64,000 nt of DNA. It comes from Chromobacterium paludis (GTDB taxonomy: Bacteria > Pseudomonadota > Gammaproteobacteria > Burkholderiales > Chromobacteriaceae). A program made the translations under genes and the position numbers. Of the stretch, positions 1 through 8,776 are shown piece by piece. The notes beneath the pieces were generated by a model, which made no database searches, was not told the origin of the DNA, and saw only the letters and a program-made list of their open reading frames with translations. The stretch covers positions 2,480,001-2,544,000 of the forward strand of contig NZ_CP043473.1 in NCBI RefSeq assembly GCF_008275125.1, in the 5' to 3' direction. Each line of letters starts with the position of its first letter. The first letter of the stretch is position 1.

Positions 1-1
1 C

Positions 2-589
2 AGCAATGTGGACCTGGCGCGCAAGCTGGGCATCACCCCCATCGGCACCATGGCGCATGAATTCTTCCAAGCCTTCCAGGCGCTGGGGGTCCGGCTGCGC
101 GACTTCCAGACCGCGGCGCTGGAATCGTGGGTGCAGGAATACCGCGGCGACCTCGGCATCGCGCTGACCGACGTGGTCGGCATGGATGCCTTCCTCGCCG
201 ACTTCGACCTCTACTTCGCCAAGCTGTTCGACGGCCTGCGCCACGACAGCGGCGATCCTTATATATGGGGCGACAAAGCCATCGCCCATTACCGCAAGCT
301 GCGCATCGACCCGGCCAGCAAGATGCTGACTTTCAGCGACGGACTCAGCGTGGACAACGCGCTGGAACTGCAGCGCCATTTCAGTCCGCACATCCAGGTC
401 AGTTTCGGCATCGGCACCCACTTTACTAATGATATGGGGCTGGAGCCGCTGCAGATCGTGCTGAAGCTGGTCAGCTGCAACGGCCAGCCGGTGGCCAAGC
501 TATCGGACAGCCCCGGCAAGATCATGTGCAGCGACGAAACCTTTCTCGCCTACCTGCGCCAGGTCTTCAAGATTCCGCAGCCGGGCTAA
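2..589 (+). CDS. pncB: Nicotinate phosphoribosyltransferase, 3' part (gene starts before the window)
   Basis: This is the C-terminal half of nicotinate phosphoribosyltransferase, the cytoplasmic NAD-salvage enzyme that joins nicotinate to PRPP. The frame is open from base 2 and reads [20 protein letters not shown], which follows a GTSN-type motif in this family. Further conserved pieces are [16 protein letters not shown] (phosphate and substrate binding) and [10 protein letters not shown]. About 195 residues are present against roughly 390-400 for the whole enzyme, so only the 5' part is missing. Its last 23 bases overlap the end of the convergent DUF2520 gene, and no terminator lies between them. 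Confidence 0.95.
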   Translation, partial: SNVDLARKLGITPIGTMAHEFFQAFQALGVRLRDFQTAALESWVQEYRGDLGIALTDVVGMDAFLADFDLYFAKLFDGLRHDSGDPYIWGDKAIAHYRKLRIDPASKMLTFSDGLSVDNALELQRHFSPHIQVSFGIGTHFTNDMGLEPLQIVLKLVSCNGQPVAKLSDSPGKIMCSDETFLAYLRQVFKIPQPG

Positions 590-1445
590 ACCCCGTCAAC
601 GCGGCGCGCACCCGCTCGCGCGCCGACTCGGCCAACCGCTCGCCGGCCAAGGCCAGCGTCTGCAAACCCATGGCCCGATACGCCGCCGCCGCGCCGGCAT
701 CGGGCAACACCGCCAGGTGCCCCATCACGGTCTCGACATCGCCGCGCAAGATCGGGCCAGTCAACGCCTGATACGGCCCCAATGCCAGCGCATTGTCCAG
801 CGTTTGCCGCATCAAGCCGCCCAGCAAATCGCCCAGCAACGCCGATGGCACGCCAGCCTGCCGCTCCAAGCCTTCAGCCATGGCCGTCAGCGCCACCAGA
901 TAATTGGAAGCGACGGACAGGCCGGCGTGATAAGCCGCTTTGCCGCCCGGCGCCAAACGGAACGGCCGCCCGCCCAGCAGGGCAACCAAGCCCTCCAAGC
1001 ACTCGCAAGCCTCCCCATCGCCTTCCAGCGCGCACAGCGTGCCGGCAAAAGTCTCCACCGCGCGCTGCGGATCAGCGAAGGAAAACGCCGGGTGCAGGCT
1101 GGCGATGCCCACGCCCTGCTCAGCCAACGGCGCCAGCAAGGAAGACTCGCACGCGCCGCTGGCATGAAACACCACGCTGCCGGCAGGCACCACCCGCCAT
1201 TCAGCCAAGGCGCGCGCGCAGTCGGCTATCGCGCCATCCGGCACGGACAGCAAGTAGATCTGCGCCGGCGCCAGCACGCGCCAATCCGTCACCACCCGGC
1301 CGCCACCGATAAAGTCCCGCGCTGCCTCCGCGCGCCCGGCATCCCGCCCCGCCACATCCACGATGCGGCAGCGCCCGGAAGCACGGGCCAAGCGGGCCAA
1401 GACCCTTCCCAACCTGCCCGCGCCCAACACGCTCATCTCAATCAT
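567..1445 (-). CDS. Rossmann-like and DUF2520 domain protein (NADP-oxidoreductase-like)
   Basis: The protein has about 292 residues. The N-terminal dinucleotide-binding fold is shown by [13 protein letters not shown] near residue 5, and a DUF2520 C-terminal half contains [13 protein letters not shown] and [19 protein letters not shown]. The family resembles F420-dependent NADP reductases and pyrroline-carboxylate reductases, but its substrate is not established. I chose the ATG at 1445 because GGGAGG sits six bases upstream; an in-frame GTG two codons earlier is possible. The gene converges on pncB with overlapping 3' ends. Confidence 0.85.
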   Translation of the reverse strand: MIEMSVLGAGRLGRVLARLARASGRCRIVDVAGRDAGRAEAARDFIGGGRVVTDWRVLAPAQIYLLSVPDGAIADCARALAEWRVVPAGSVVFHASGACESSLLAPLAEQGVGIASLHPAFSFADPQRAVETFAGTLCALEGDGEACECLEGLVALLGGRPFRLAPGGKAAYHAGLSVASNYLVALTAMAEGLERQAGVPSALLGDLLGGLMRQTLDNALALGPYQALTGPILRGDVETVMGHLAVLPDAGAAAAYRAMGLQTLALAGERLAESARERVRAALTGFSPAAES

Positions 1446-1601
1446 CCCCACCTCCCCGCGCCAATCCCATCTCCCATGACAACATTACAACAGTTCCACA
1501 TCGAGACACCCGCATCAGCACAATCAAACAATCCATTTAAAAACAAAAGGTTATAAATATTTTCTTCACAAAAACCAGATAAATCCAGAGCATTTGCTCA
1601 A

Positions 1602-1630
1602 TTTACATAGTTCATGCTTTCTATTAGAAT
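1602..1630 (+). promoter_or_regulatory. Sigma-70 promoter for the candidate sRNA
   Basis: A -35 box TTTACA (1602-1607) and a -10 box TAGAAT (1625-1630) are separated by 17 bp, each matching five of six consensus bases. No coding start follows before the terminator at 1701. The 12-mer AGCATTTGCTCA lies directly upstream of the -35 box. Confidence 0.65.
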
Positions 1631-1636
1631 GTTCGG

Positions 1637-1730
1637 AAGCGAATTCAAGTAGATGCAATCCGCAACCGCCTGGATTCACTTCAAGTCACGTTGATTTTTA
1701 AGCCCGCTCGACAAAGCGGGCTTTTTTTTT
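1637..1730 (+). ncRNA. Candidate small regulatory RNA, about 94 nt
   Basis: A good sigma-70 promoter and a strong intrinsic terminator with a ten-T tail frame about 94 bases without a plausible reading frame. The neighbouring upstream gene points away, so the terminator has no other obvious client. A U-rich stretch (GATTTTTA) precedes the terminator hairpin, as in Hfq-bound sRNAs. The RNA has two copies of TTCAAGT (1644-1650 and 1680-1686). The second extends to TCAAGTCA (1681-1688), a perfect complement of TGACTTGA at 1995-2002, two bases before the porin start codon. Existence is inferred from these signals; the transcript start is estimated from the -10 box. Confidence 0.55.
1701..1730 (+). 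terminator. Intrinsic terminator of the candidate sRNA
   Basis: AGCCCGCT, loop CGACAA, AGCGGGCT, then a run of T. The T-run is on the plus-strand side only, so the terminator acts rightward. Confidence 0.85.
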
Positions 1731-1902
1731 CGCCAACTGCCCACCAACCATCCGCCAACAAGCCCGTCATTACTGAATATAAGTCTTTGATGTATTTTTG
1801 CAACAGCAGGCACCACCCGTTGGATGCTCAATACAAACCAAGACAATTCAATAGCTTACCACGACATAAAATGAAAATTGTAGCGGCAAAAATGTGACAA
1901 TA

Positions 1903-1918
1903 GTTGCTCATCAGCAAC
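1903..1918. promoter_or_regulatory. Dyad upstream of the porin gene
   Basis: GTTGCT-CATC-AGCAAC is a perfect 6-bp inverted repeat about 87 bp before the porin start. It may be an operator or an mRNA-leader hairpin; no regulator can be assigned from sequence alone. Confidence 0.4.
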
Positions 1919-2004
1919 AGTTTTAGCCGCCCTTAGTTGCATTTCCACAACCCAGCCAATAGCATTTGCTCACATTCCTAAACCTAAATAAGGATGACTT
2001 GACC

Positions 2005-3009
2005 ATGAAAAAGAGTCTGATCGCCCTGCTGGTAGCCGCTATGCCGGCCGCCGCTTTCGCTGACGTAACCATCTACGGCGCCATCAAGGCTGGCGTGGAA
2101 AACCTGGACAAGGGTGGCAACACCACCAAGGTCACCAACATCGACGACCTGGGTTCCCGCATCGGCTTCAAGGGTTCCGAAGACCTGGGCAACGGCCTGA
2201 AGACCATCTGGCAAGTTGAAACCGGCTTCAACATCGACGGCACCGCCGGCACCGGCTCCCACAGCGGCACCTTCGCCAACCGCAACTCCTTCCTGGGTCT
2301 GCAAGGCGGCTTCGGTACCGTGCGCTTCGGCAACGTGTCCAACTTCCTGGACAGCGACATGGGCGTGGTTGATACCTGGACCTACAACAGCTCCATCCTG
2401 GGTCTGGGCACCTTCACCCGCGACGGCGACCGTCTGAAGAACTCCGTACGCTACGACCTGCCGTCCGTGGTTCCGGGTCTGACCGCCGCTCTGCAATACG
2501 GCGCGAAGGAAACCCGTGGCGCCGCCACCCCGTCCGACCGCGAAAGCACCATTCTGGGTCTGGGTTACGAGAACAGCGGCTTCTTCGGTAAGTACGCTTA
2601 CGTTCACGAAGCTCCGAAGGCTGCTGCCGGTGTTAACACCGACAAGCACCAACTGGAAGTTGGCTACAACGCCAACAACCTGTTCGTGGGCCTGGGCTAC
2701 AAGCAATCCAAGGGTGACGACGCTAGCTACCAAGGCGACTACACCGCCAAGGACACCAAGGCTGTTGAGTACGCTCTGACCGCCAATTACACCTTCGGCG
2801 CCATCACTCCGAAGTTCACCTACGCTCACGGCGACAACCTGAAGGTTGCTGGCGTGACCAAGGACAACACCGGCTACGACCAATACCTGCTGGGTGCCGA
2901 CTACGCACTGTCCAAGCGCACCACCGTTGGCGCACAATATGGCCAGCTGAAGTTCAAGGGTGCCGACACCCAAAAGGCTCTGGGCCTGAACATGGTTCAC
3001 ACCTTCTAA
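2005..3009 (+). CDS. Gram-negative (betaproteobacterial type) outer-membrane porin
   Basis: This is a 334-residue outer-membrane diffusion channel of the OmpC/Porin_4 type, expected to form a trimeric 16-stranded barrel. A signal peptide (MKKSLIALLVAAMPAAAFA) is cut before DVTIYGAIKAGVE, the typical first strand. GSRIGFKGSEDLGNGLKTIW and RNSFLGLQGGFGTVRFGN are family hallmarks, and the chain ends in Phe as barrel proteins do. I chose ATG 2005 over the in-frame ATG at 1966 because the signal peptide starts there and AAGGA lies at 1990-1994. Codon use is strongly biased, suggesting high expression. The long AT-rich leader and the adjacent sRNA candidate suggest post-transcriptional control. Confidence 0.93.
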   Translation: MKKSLIALLVAAMPAAAFADVTIYGAIKAGVENLDKGGNTTKVTNIDDLGSRIGFKGSEDLGNGLKTIWQVETGFNIDGTAGTGSHSGTFANRNSFLGLQGGFGTVRFGNVSNFLDSDMGVVDTWTYNSSILGLGTFTRDGDRLKNSVRYDLPSVVPGLTAALQYGAKETRGAATPSDRESTILGLGYENSGFFGKYAYVHEAPKAAAGVNTDKHQLEVGYNANNLFVGLGYKQSKGDDASYQGDYTAKDTKAVEYALTANYTFGAITPKFTYAHGDNLKVAGVTKDNTGYDQYLLGADYALSKRTTVGAQYGQLKFKGADTQKALGLNMVHTF

Positions 3010-3051
3010 TTCAACGGTTCGACGCAAGAACCTGCGAACTAGATGCAGAAA

Positions 3052-3077
3052 AGACCCGCCTGGGCGGGTCTTTTTCT
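3052..3077 (+). terminator. Porin gene terminator
   Basis: The stem AGACCCGCC/GGCGGGTCT with a two-base TG spacer is followed by TTTTTCTTT, 42 bp after the porin stop. Confidence 0.88.
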
Positions 3078-3099
3078 TTGCTGCACAAAAAATCGCGGC

Positions 3100-3130
3100 A
3101 ACAAAAAACCGCTGCCATGCGCAGCGGTTT
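3100..3130 (-). terminator. Terminator of the TetR gene
   Basis: Read on the minus strand, AAACCGCTGC and GCAGCGGTTT pair around a short loop, followed by a T run. It lies 20 bp beyond the tetR-type stop and separates it from the convergent porin gene. Confidence 0.8.
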
Positions 3131-3150
3131 CTCTCCAACAGCAGCCGGGA

Positions 3151-3801
3151 TCAGAAAGGCAGTTGGTAAGCCGGATTGCGCGTATCCGCGCCCTCTTGCT
3201 TGATGCGCTCCAGCTCATGCTTGAGCGCCGCCTGCAGCCATTGCTCGCGCATTTTGTCGCCCTCGGGATGCTCGGCCAGCGTGCGGTACAGCGCCATGCC
3301 GTGCATGGTGGTCATCATGGTCAGCAGGGTGGCGAAGAAGCCGGTGGAAATGGCATAACGCGGGAACAGCGAGGCCATCAAGGCGACGAAGCGATCGCGG
3401 AAATAGGTGCTGGCGCTGCCAAGGAAAATATCGCGCAAGTCCGGCGTGGTGCGGGCCGCCATCAGCAATTCCAGCAGCACGATGTGGCGTGGCGCCGTCA
3501 CCAGCGCGCGCATCAGTCCGACGATGCGCTCCTCCTCCGGCATGCCCGGCGCTTGCTGGCCAGCCAGCGCCAGGGCGGCATCGAAGATATCGTCCACCAC
3601 CTTGCGCCCCACCGGCAGCATCAGTTCGTTCTTGGTGGCGAAATGGCGAAACAAAGCGCCTTGCGAAACGCCGGCGCGATTGCAGATCAACTGCACGCTG
3701 GTGCCATGGTAGCCGCTCTCCATCAGGCACTCTATCGCCGCCTCCACCAGCTTTCCTATCGTGGACTCCCTGCGGCTTTGCTGTGTTCGTCTGGTTTGCA
3801 T
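3151..3801 (-). CDS. TetR/AcrR family transcriptional regulator
   Basis: A 216-residue repressor-type DNA-binding protein. The N-terminal helix-turn-helix spans about residues 13-60 (IGKLVEAAIECLMESGYHGTSV... CNRAGVSQGALFRHFATKNEL); the rest is the helical ligand-binding and dimerisation domain. I start at ATG 3801 because the TetR core begins a few residues later; the frame stays open to 3957 with no family similarity. Its target is unknown: it converges on the porin and is followed upstream by a 341-bp gap. Confidence 0.88.
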   Translation of the reverse strand: MQTRRTQQSRRESTIGKLVEAAIECLMESGYHGTSVQLICNRAGVSQGALFRHFATKNELMLPVGRKVVDDIFDAALALAGQQAPGMPEEERIVGLMRALVTAPRHIVLLELLMAARTTPDLRDIFLGSASTYFRDRFVALMASLFPRYAISTGFFATLLTMMTTMHGMALYRTLAEHPEGDKMREQWLQAALKHELERIKQEGADTRNPAYQLPF

Positions 3802-4142
3802 CTTGATTTTATCGTTTATCGGCCCATGCCCTGCCCCAAGCGTGCAAGACGCCTTCGAGCGAGGGTGAGCACATTCTAAGAACAAGCTAGACACGCCAGC
3901 GATCCGGCGTTCCTCTCTCCCCTGGCGAGCGGCATCTCGCCGCCCGCGCTCTTCCATACTACCAAAATAGCCGGCCCTTCAGGCAAACAGATGCCGAGTG
4001 GCCCCGACGCCGCCAGCCCGGCGCCGGTCTGGCCCGTCCACGCCCTGGCCGCCGCCATGATGACGCTCTCGCCTTATCCATGCCTCTGCGATCCCGCAAG
4101 GCAAACTCAAAAAGCGACTGCTCTATTTTAAAACAGCGCAGC
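3802..4142. other. 341-bp gap between the TetR gene and the DppA-like gene
   Basis: No convincing gene, RNA or strong terminator was seen. It should contain the tetR-type promoter. Small frames here lack a ribosome binding site and domain similarity. Confidence 0.6.
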
Positions 4143-5726
4143 TTACTTTAGCGTGACCGCGGCAAAATTGACTCGACCGTAGGGATTGACCGCGAAACCG
4201 CTCACGCCCTGGCGTGCCAGCGCATAGGCCGTGGGATGGGCGAGCGGCAACCATAACGCTTGCTGATGGATGATGCGCTGCGCGGCCTGGTACAGCTTGC
4301 CGCGGGCCTTGAAGTCGGCCGTTTTCTTGCCGTCGCTGATCAGCTTGTCCAGCTGTGGGTCGCAATAGCGCGCGAAATTGGTGCCCGATTGCACGGCGGC
4401 GCAAGAAAATTGGGGCGTCAGGAAGTTGTCCGGATCGCCGTTGTCGCCTGCCCACCCCATGAACAGCATCTGGTGTTCGCCTGCCTTGCCGCGCTTGATC
4501 AGCTCGCCCCACTCCAGCACCTGAATGCGCAGGCGGATGCCCACCTTGGCCAGGTCCGACTGCAGCATCTCGGCACCGGTCTTGGGGCTGGGATTCAGCG
4601 TGCTGCCGCTGGGCCGCACCCAGACGTCCACATCAAAGCCGTTGGGATAGCCCGCCTTGGCCAGCAGCTGCTTGGCGCGCGCCGGGTCGTAGGGATAGGG
4701 CTTGATGGTCTTGTCGTAGCTCCAGGTATTGGGCGGGTATACCAGATTGGCCGCGCTGGCCGTATTGCCGAACACCGCTTTCAAATAGCTGGCCTTGTCG
4801 AAGGCCAGGTTGATCGCCTGCCGCACCAGCGGATTATCCAACGGTTTCTTCTGACTGTTGAAGGCGACGAAGGCGGTCATGAAGGCAGGCGTCTGCAACA
4901 CCTGCAGGCTGCCGTCGCTTTTGGCCGCCTGCACATCTTGCGGCTTGGGCGACAGGGCAATCTGGCATTCGCCCGCGCGCAGCTTCTGCAGGCGCACGCC
5001 CGCATCCGGCGTGATGGCGTAGATCAGCGCCGGCACCTTGGGCGCCCCGCCAAAATAGGCCCGATTCGGCGCGTAGCGCACCAGCGCGTCCTTGGCGTAG
5101 CTCTTGAAAATGAAAGGCCCGGTGCCGATGGGCTTGCTGTTCAAATCCGCCATGCGGCCGCCGGCTTGCAGCTGCGCGGCGTACTCAGCCGAATAAATGG
5201 AGGCGAAGGCCATGGTCAGGCTGGATAGAAACGTCGCTTCGGGATAATTGAGTTCGAAACGCACGGTCAGCGGATCCAGCTTGCTCACCGACTTGATCAG
5301 CTTGGGGAACTGCATGGCCTGCGCATGCGGATAGCCGCCCGGCGCCGTCTTATGCCAGGGACTATCCGGGTTCAGCATGCGGTCGAAAGTGAACAGCACA
5401 TCGTCCGCGTTCAGTTTGCGCGTAGGCTGAAAATAATCCGTGGCGTGAAAGGCGACATTGGGGCGCAGATGGAAGGTGTAGCTCAGCCCATCCGCGCCGG
5501 CCTCCCAGCTGCGCGCCAGGCTGGGCTGCAGCTTGCCGCTGGCGGGATCGTAATCCACCAACCGGTTCATCAGCACATCGGCCGAGGCATTGGCGGTGAC
5601 CAGGGAATTGTACTGCACCACGTCGAAACCTTCGGGGTTGGCATCGGTGCAGACGGTGAGCGGCTTGGCGGCGTACACGGACAAGGGCAGCCAAGCCGCC
5701 AGCAGGGCGACGGTCAAGGTTTTCAT
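4143..5726 (-). CDS. Periplasmic dipeptide/oligopeptide-binding protein (DppA-like, SBP family 5)
   Basis: A 527-residue solute-binding protein for a peptide ABC importer. A signal peptide (MKTLTVALLAAWLPLSVYAA) precedes LTVCTDANPEGFDVVQYNS, the start of DppA-type proteins. Family blocks include LNADDVLFTFDRML, PIGTGPFIFKSY, NPLVRQAINLAFDK and the late FMGWAGDNGDPDNFLTPQFSC. The start is supported by AGGAG eight bases upstream. No permease or ATPase genes adjoin it, so it is an orphan binding protein that must work with a transporter encoded elsewhere. DppA itself also binds haem in some species, but nothing here shows that role. Confidence 0.9.
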   Translation of the reverse strand: MKTLTVALLAAWLPLSVYAAKPLTVCTDANPEGFDVVQYNSLVTANASADVLMNRLVDYDPASGKLQPSLARSWEAGADGLSYTFHLRPNVAFHATDYFQPTRKLNADDVLFTFDRMLNPDSPWHKTAPGGYPHAQAMQFPKLIKSVSKLDPLTVRFELNYPEATFLSSLTMAFASIYSAEYAAQLQAGGRMADLNSKPIGTGPFIFKSYAKDALVRYAPNRAYFGGAPKVPALIYAITPDAGVRLQKLRAGECQIALSPKPQDVQAAKSDGSLQVLQTPAFMTAFVAFNSQKKPLDNPLVRQAINLAFDKASYLKAVFGNTASAANLVYPPNTWSYDKTIKPYPYDPARAKQLLAKAGYPNGFDVDVWVRPSGSTLNPSPKTGAEMLQSDLAKVGIRLRIQVLEWGELIKRGKAGEHQMLFMGWAGDNGDPDNFLTPQFSCAAVQSGTNFARYCDPQLDKLISDGKKTADFKARGKLYQAAQRIIHQQALWLPLAHPTAYALARQGVSGFAVNPYGRVNFAAVTLK

Positions 5727-5842
5727 GGCATTCTCCTAGCGGCGCCCGATCGATGCCAGGCGCATGTTTGGCAATAGGGTAAGCCAATCGCGCTCGAAAA
5801 CCAACGAATTAATGCGGCTAAGATTATAAGCCGCTCACCGCC

Positions 5843-7837
5843 TCATAAAATCAACTGGGCGAATAGATTGGCCGGCAGCGCCGGGCTGCACAGAAAACCC
5901 TGGTACTCCTGACAGCCCCGCTCCGCCAGCCAGCGCAATTGCTGCGGCGTCTCCACGCCTTCCGCCACCATATTCAGCCCCATCATGCGGCACAAGGTGG
6001 TGATCATCTCGGCGATGGCAGGCCGCCGCTCCAGATCGGCCACGAAAGAACGGTCTATCTTCAGCGAGGTCAGCGGATAGCGCTGCAGATAGGCCAGATT
6101 GGAATAGCCGGTGCCAAAGTCGTCCACCGCGATGCGCACCCCCAGCGAGCAGAGCGACTGCAGCGTGGCCATGGTTTGTTCGTCGTCGCCCAGCAGTACG
6201 GACTCGGTGATTTCCAGCTCCAGCTTTTCCGGCTGGCAGCCGCTGTCGCGCAGAACCTGCTCCACCATGTCGGACAAGGCCGGATCGACAAACTGGCACG
6301 GCGACAGATTGACCGAGACCATCAGGTCCAAGCCGCGCTCGCGCCACAGGCGCTGCTGGCGCGTAGCCTGGCTCAGGATCTGCTTGCCCAGCTCGCGCAC
6401 CATGCCGCCCTCTTCGCATAGCGGTATGAAAGTGTCCGGCATCAGCACGCCGCGCATGGGGTGCTGCCAGCGCGCCAGCGCCTCGGCGCCGATGATGCGG
6501 CCGCTGGCCACGTCGACGCGCGGCTGGAAGTATGCAACAAACTCGCCGCTGTCCAGGCCGCGGCGGATATCGCGCTCCTGCGCCAGCTGCGCCTGGCTGC
6601 GATCCTCCAGCGAGGGCGCGAAGAACATCAGGCTGTTGCGGCCGGCATCCTTGGCCGCGTACATGGCCAGATCGGCGTGGCGCATCATCATCTCGATGTC
6701 CAGCCGCCCCTCGCCACAGATGCTGATGCCGATGGAGGCGGACACGCTGACATCCATGCCGCCCAGCCGCATCGGCTTGGACAGGCTTTCCAGTATGCGC
6801 CGCCCCAGCGCTTCCGCGCGTTGCGCCACATCGGAAGCGGCCAGCATCACCAAAAACTCGTCGCCGCCCAGCCGCGCCACCTTCTCGTCATGGCCCAGCA
6901 ACTGCGACAGGCGGCCGCTCATGCGGATCAGCATCTCGTCGCCGCTGGCGTGGCCCAGCGAATCATTGACGTTCTTGAAACGGTCCAGGTCGATGAACAT
7001 CAGCGCCACCTGGCGCCCATCACGCAGCGCTTGCTGCAAATAAGGCAGCAGTTCGCTGCGGATGCCGTTGCGGTTGGGCAGGCCGGTCAGTACGTCATGA
7101 TTGGCCAGGAAGCTGGCGCGAGCCTCCGCATGCTTCAGGTCCGTGATGTCGACTTCCGTCACCAACAGCGCCTCCTGACCCGACACGCCGTCGTGGCAGG
7201 CCCGCACCGCGATCTCATGCCAACGCATGCCTTGGCGCGTATGCACCTGGGCCAGTTGCCGCGCTTCGCCAGCGGCGGCCACGCCCTGCTGCAGCGCCTG
7301 CCAGTCGCCGTCATGGATGAAGTGTTGACGCCAGGTTTCGCTGGAATACGCCACCTTGGCGCGCGCGGACGGATTGCGGTACAACACCATGCCGGCGGAA
7401 TCGTACAGCGTCACCATCATCGAGGTATGCATCAGCGCCTCGGCGCTGCGCAGGGTGGTGGGATCGACGGACAAAGTGTTCTGCGCCTCGCAGAACATCA
7501 TCATTTTCCCGTCCACGCGGATGCCGCGAAAAACCACCTTCAGCAGGCGCGGCACGCCCTTGGGGTAAAGCGTCCAGCTTTCGGTGAAAACGGCATTGTC
7601 CCGCTCGAAATCCTGTTGGTACTGGCTCAGCCGCTGCGCGACGGAGACCGACATGTCTTGCGACATCTCGCGAGCGCGCAGCTCTTGCAGGCTCTCGGCC
7701 CCCCAGACCTCCAGTGCGGCATCGTTGGCCCAAAACACGCGCTTGCTGTCGATGTCAAACACCCATACCGGAAGGCTGAGGGCCTCCAGCATCGGCAAAT
7801 TGTCTCCCTGCCAGGAAATGACGTTCATAGTCGGCAT
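5843..7837 (-). CDS. PAS-GGDEF-EAL cyclic-di-GMP signalling protein
   Basis: A 664-residue cytoplasmic protein with no membrane segment. Two PAS-like regions (about 15-120 and 133-235) precede a GGDEF domain (about 242-405, motif GGDEF at 324-328) and an EAL domain (about 425-660, AEALARW at 451-457, later VDDFGTGYSN and AEGVETP). Both catalytic motifs look intact, so it could make or break cyclic-di-GMP. The RxxD inhibitory site expected five residues before GGDEF is absent. The gene stands alone, preceded by a GC-rich hairpin in its leader. Confidence 0.92.
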   Translation of the reverse strand: MPTMNVISWQGDNLPMLEALSLPVWVFDIDSKRVFWANDAALEVWGAESLQELRAREMSQDMSVSVAQRLSQYQQDFERDNAVFTESWTLYPKGVPRLLKVVFRGIRVDGKMMMFCEAQNTLSVDPTTLRSAEALMHTSMMVTLYDSAGMVLYRNPSARAKVAYSSETWRQHFIHDGDWQALQQGVAAAGEARQLAQVHTRQGMRWHEIAVRACHDGVSGQEALLVTEVDITDLKHAEARASFLANHDVLTGLPNRNGIRSELLPYLQQALRDGRQVALMFIDLDRFKNVNDSLGHASGDEMLIRMSGRLSQLLGHDEKVARLGGDEFLVMLAASDVAQRAEALGRRILESLSKPMRLGGMDVSVSASIGISICGEGRLDIEMMMRHADLAMYAAKDAGRNSLMFFAPSLEDRSQAQLAQERDIRRGLDSGEFVAYFQPRVDVASGRIIGAEALARWQHPMRGVLMPDTFIPLCEEGGMVRELGKQILSQATRQQRLWRERGLDLMVSVNLSPCQFVDPALSDMVEQVLRDSGCQPEKLELEITESVLLGDDEQTMATLQSLCSLGVRIAVDDFGTGYSNLAYLQRYPLTSLKIDRSFVADLERRPAIAEMITTLCRMMGLNMVAEGVETPQQLRWLAERGCQEYQGFLCSPALPANLFAQLIL

Positions 7838-7876
7838 GATTGCCGTTAACCTTTTATTTATTCATCAAAAATTCTG

Positions 7877-7896
7877 CCCGCCGGCACACCGGCGGG
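7877..7896 (-). repeat. GC-rich hairpin in the leader of the GGDEF-EAL gene
   Basis: CCCGCCGG-CACA-CCGGCGGG forms a perfect 8-bp stem 40 bp before the start codon. On the minus strand a five-T run follows after five bases, so it may be a weak terminator or attenuator. Confidence 0.5.
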
Positions 7897-7982
7897 GTTT
7901 GCAATTGTAGCAAACCCCGGCCTCTCGCCGCTGGTATTTTGCACCCCACTCAATGATATTGTCCTAATCGGCCGGCGCTCGC

Positions 7983-8008
7983 AAAAAAGCAGGGCACGCG
8001 CCCTGCTT
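7983..8008 (-). terminator. Terminator of the methyltransferase gene
   Basis: On the minus strand, AAGCAGGGC and GCCCTGCTT pair and are followed by a T run, 19 bp after the stop of the gene at 8027. Confidence 0.82.
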
Positions 8009-8026
8009 CTTCCTCCACTCCGCCAT

Positions 8027-8671
8027 TCAATGCGTCGGTTTGCGCGCGAACAGCCTAGCCATGCTGTGGTGATGCGCCCAGCCGTGACTCAGGTCCAGGG
8101 CATATTCTTCCTGATAGGCGAGCGGCTCCAGCGCCCCGAATTGCCGCCTCAATTCACCCGGCTGGTAATAATGCCGGATGTAGGCGGCGGTCTCGCTGGC
8201 GCGGCCGCCTCTGCCGCAACATCCGGGATCGTCCCGCAGGAAGACCGAAACAAACAGAAAGCCCCCCGGCACCAGCCCCTCCATCATGGCCTCAGCCAGG
8301 CATTCGCCAGCCGTCGGATCCAGATGATCCAGCAGCGTGTAAGCCACGATAATGCGGTAGGTGCGCGGCTTGATGTCCACTTGCGCCGAATTGCCCAGAT
8401 CCGCCACCCTGCCGCAGACATCCAGATGCAGCTTGTCGGCGCGCTCGCCCAGCGTGGCAATCGCCTCCGCGGACTGGTCCATGCCGCACATGGAAAAACC
8501 GCGCTCCGCCAAAAACAACGCGTTGCGTCCCTGGCCACAGCCCAAGTCCAGGCCCAAGCCGCCACCTTGCACATTGTATTTGTCCAGATAATAAATCAGA
8601 GACAGGGCGGGCCTGTCTCCATAAAACGATGCATTGTCGCGATAGAAAGCATCAAAATCAGCAGCGCCCAT
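8027..8671 (-). CDS. Class I SAM-dependent methyltransferase (TehB/UbiE-like)
   Basis: A 214-residue methyltransferase. The SAM-binding motif I is LDLGCGQGRNALFLA near residue 41, and post-motif segments VAYTLLDHLDP and GLVPGGFLFVSVF follow. The first 30 residues (FDAFYRDNASFYGDRPA) recall TehB-type tellurite and small-molecule methyltransferases, but the substrate cannot be read from the sequence. It is a single-gene unit with its own terminator, and its upstream region holds two dyads that may be operators. Confidence 0.8.
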   Translation of the reverse strand: MGAADFDAFYRDNASFYGDRPALSLIYYLDKYNVQGGGLGLDLGCGQGRNALFLAERGFSMCGMDQSAEAIATLGERADKLHLDVCGRVADLGNSAQVDIKPRTYRIIVAYTLLDHLDPTAGECLAEAMMEGLVPGGFLFVSVFLRDDPGCCGRGGRASETAAYIRHYYQPGELRRQFGALEPLAYQEEYALDLSHGWAHHHSMARLFARKPTH

Positions 8672-8737
8672 TGTCTTACCCCTGCTCGTTGACTACTCCA
8701 AAATGCCGCCAACGCCCGGCCATCGTCCGCAGGCGGA

Positions 8738-8758
8738 AACTACTACCTAGTAATAGTT
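8738..8758. promoter_or_regulatory. Imperfect palindrome upstream of the methyltransferase
   Basis: AACTA.TAC...GTA.TAGTT is symmetric across 21 bp, in an AT-rich stretch about 67 bp before the methyltransferase start. Confidence 0.4.
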
Positions 8759-8776
8759 CGCATGGGAAAGTATGAC

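Larger units (their letters stand above)
1446..2004. other. 559-bp intergenic region with sRNA candidate and porin leader
   Basis: This stretch lies between the divergent DUF2520 gene and the porin gene. It is clearly AT-richer than the coding DNA. It holds a promoter-terminator pair (1602-1730), a dyad at 1903-1918, and two copies of the 12-mer AGCATTTGCTCA (1589-1600 and 1961-1972). A 68-codon frame at 1691-1897 runs through the terminator and has no ribosome binding site, so I do not call it a gene. Confidence 0.7.

Noticed and set aside
1691..1897. A 68-codon frame after the sRNA promoter
   Set aside because: It starts inside the sRNA, runs through a strong terminator and has no ribosome binding site.
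1984..3138. A 384-codon frame antisense to the porin gene
   Set aside because: Low-complexity Val/Gly/Gln text with no ribosome binding site; a shadow of a highly biased gene.
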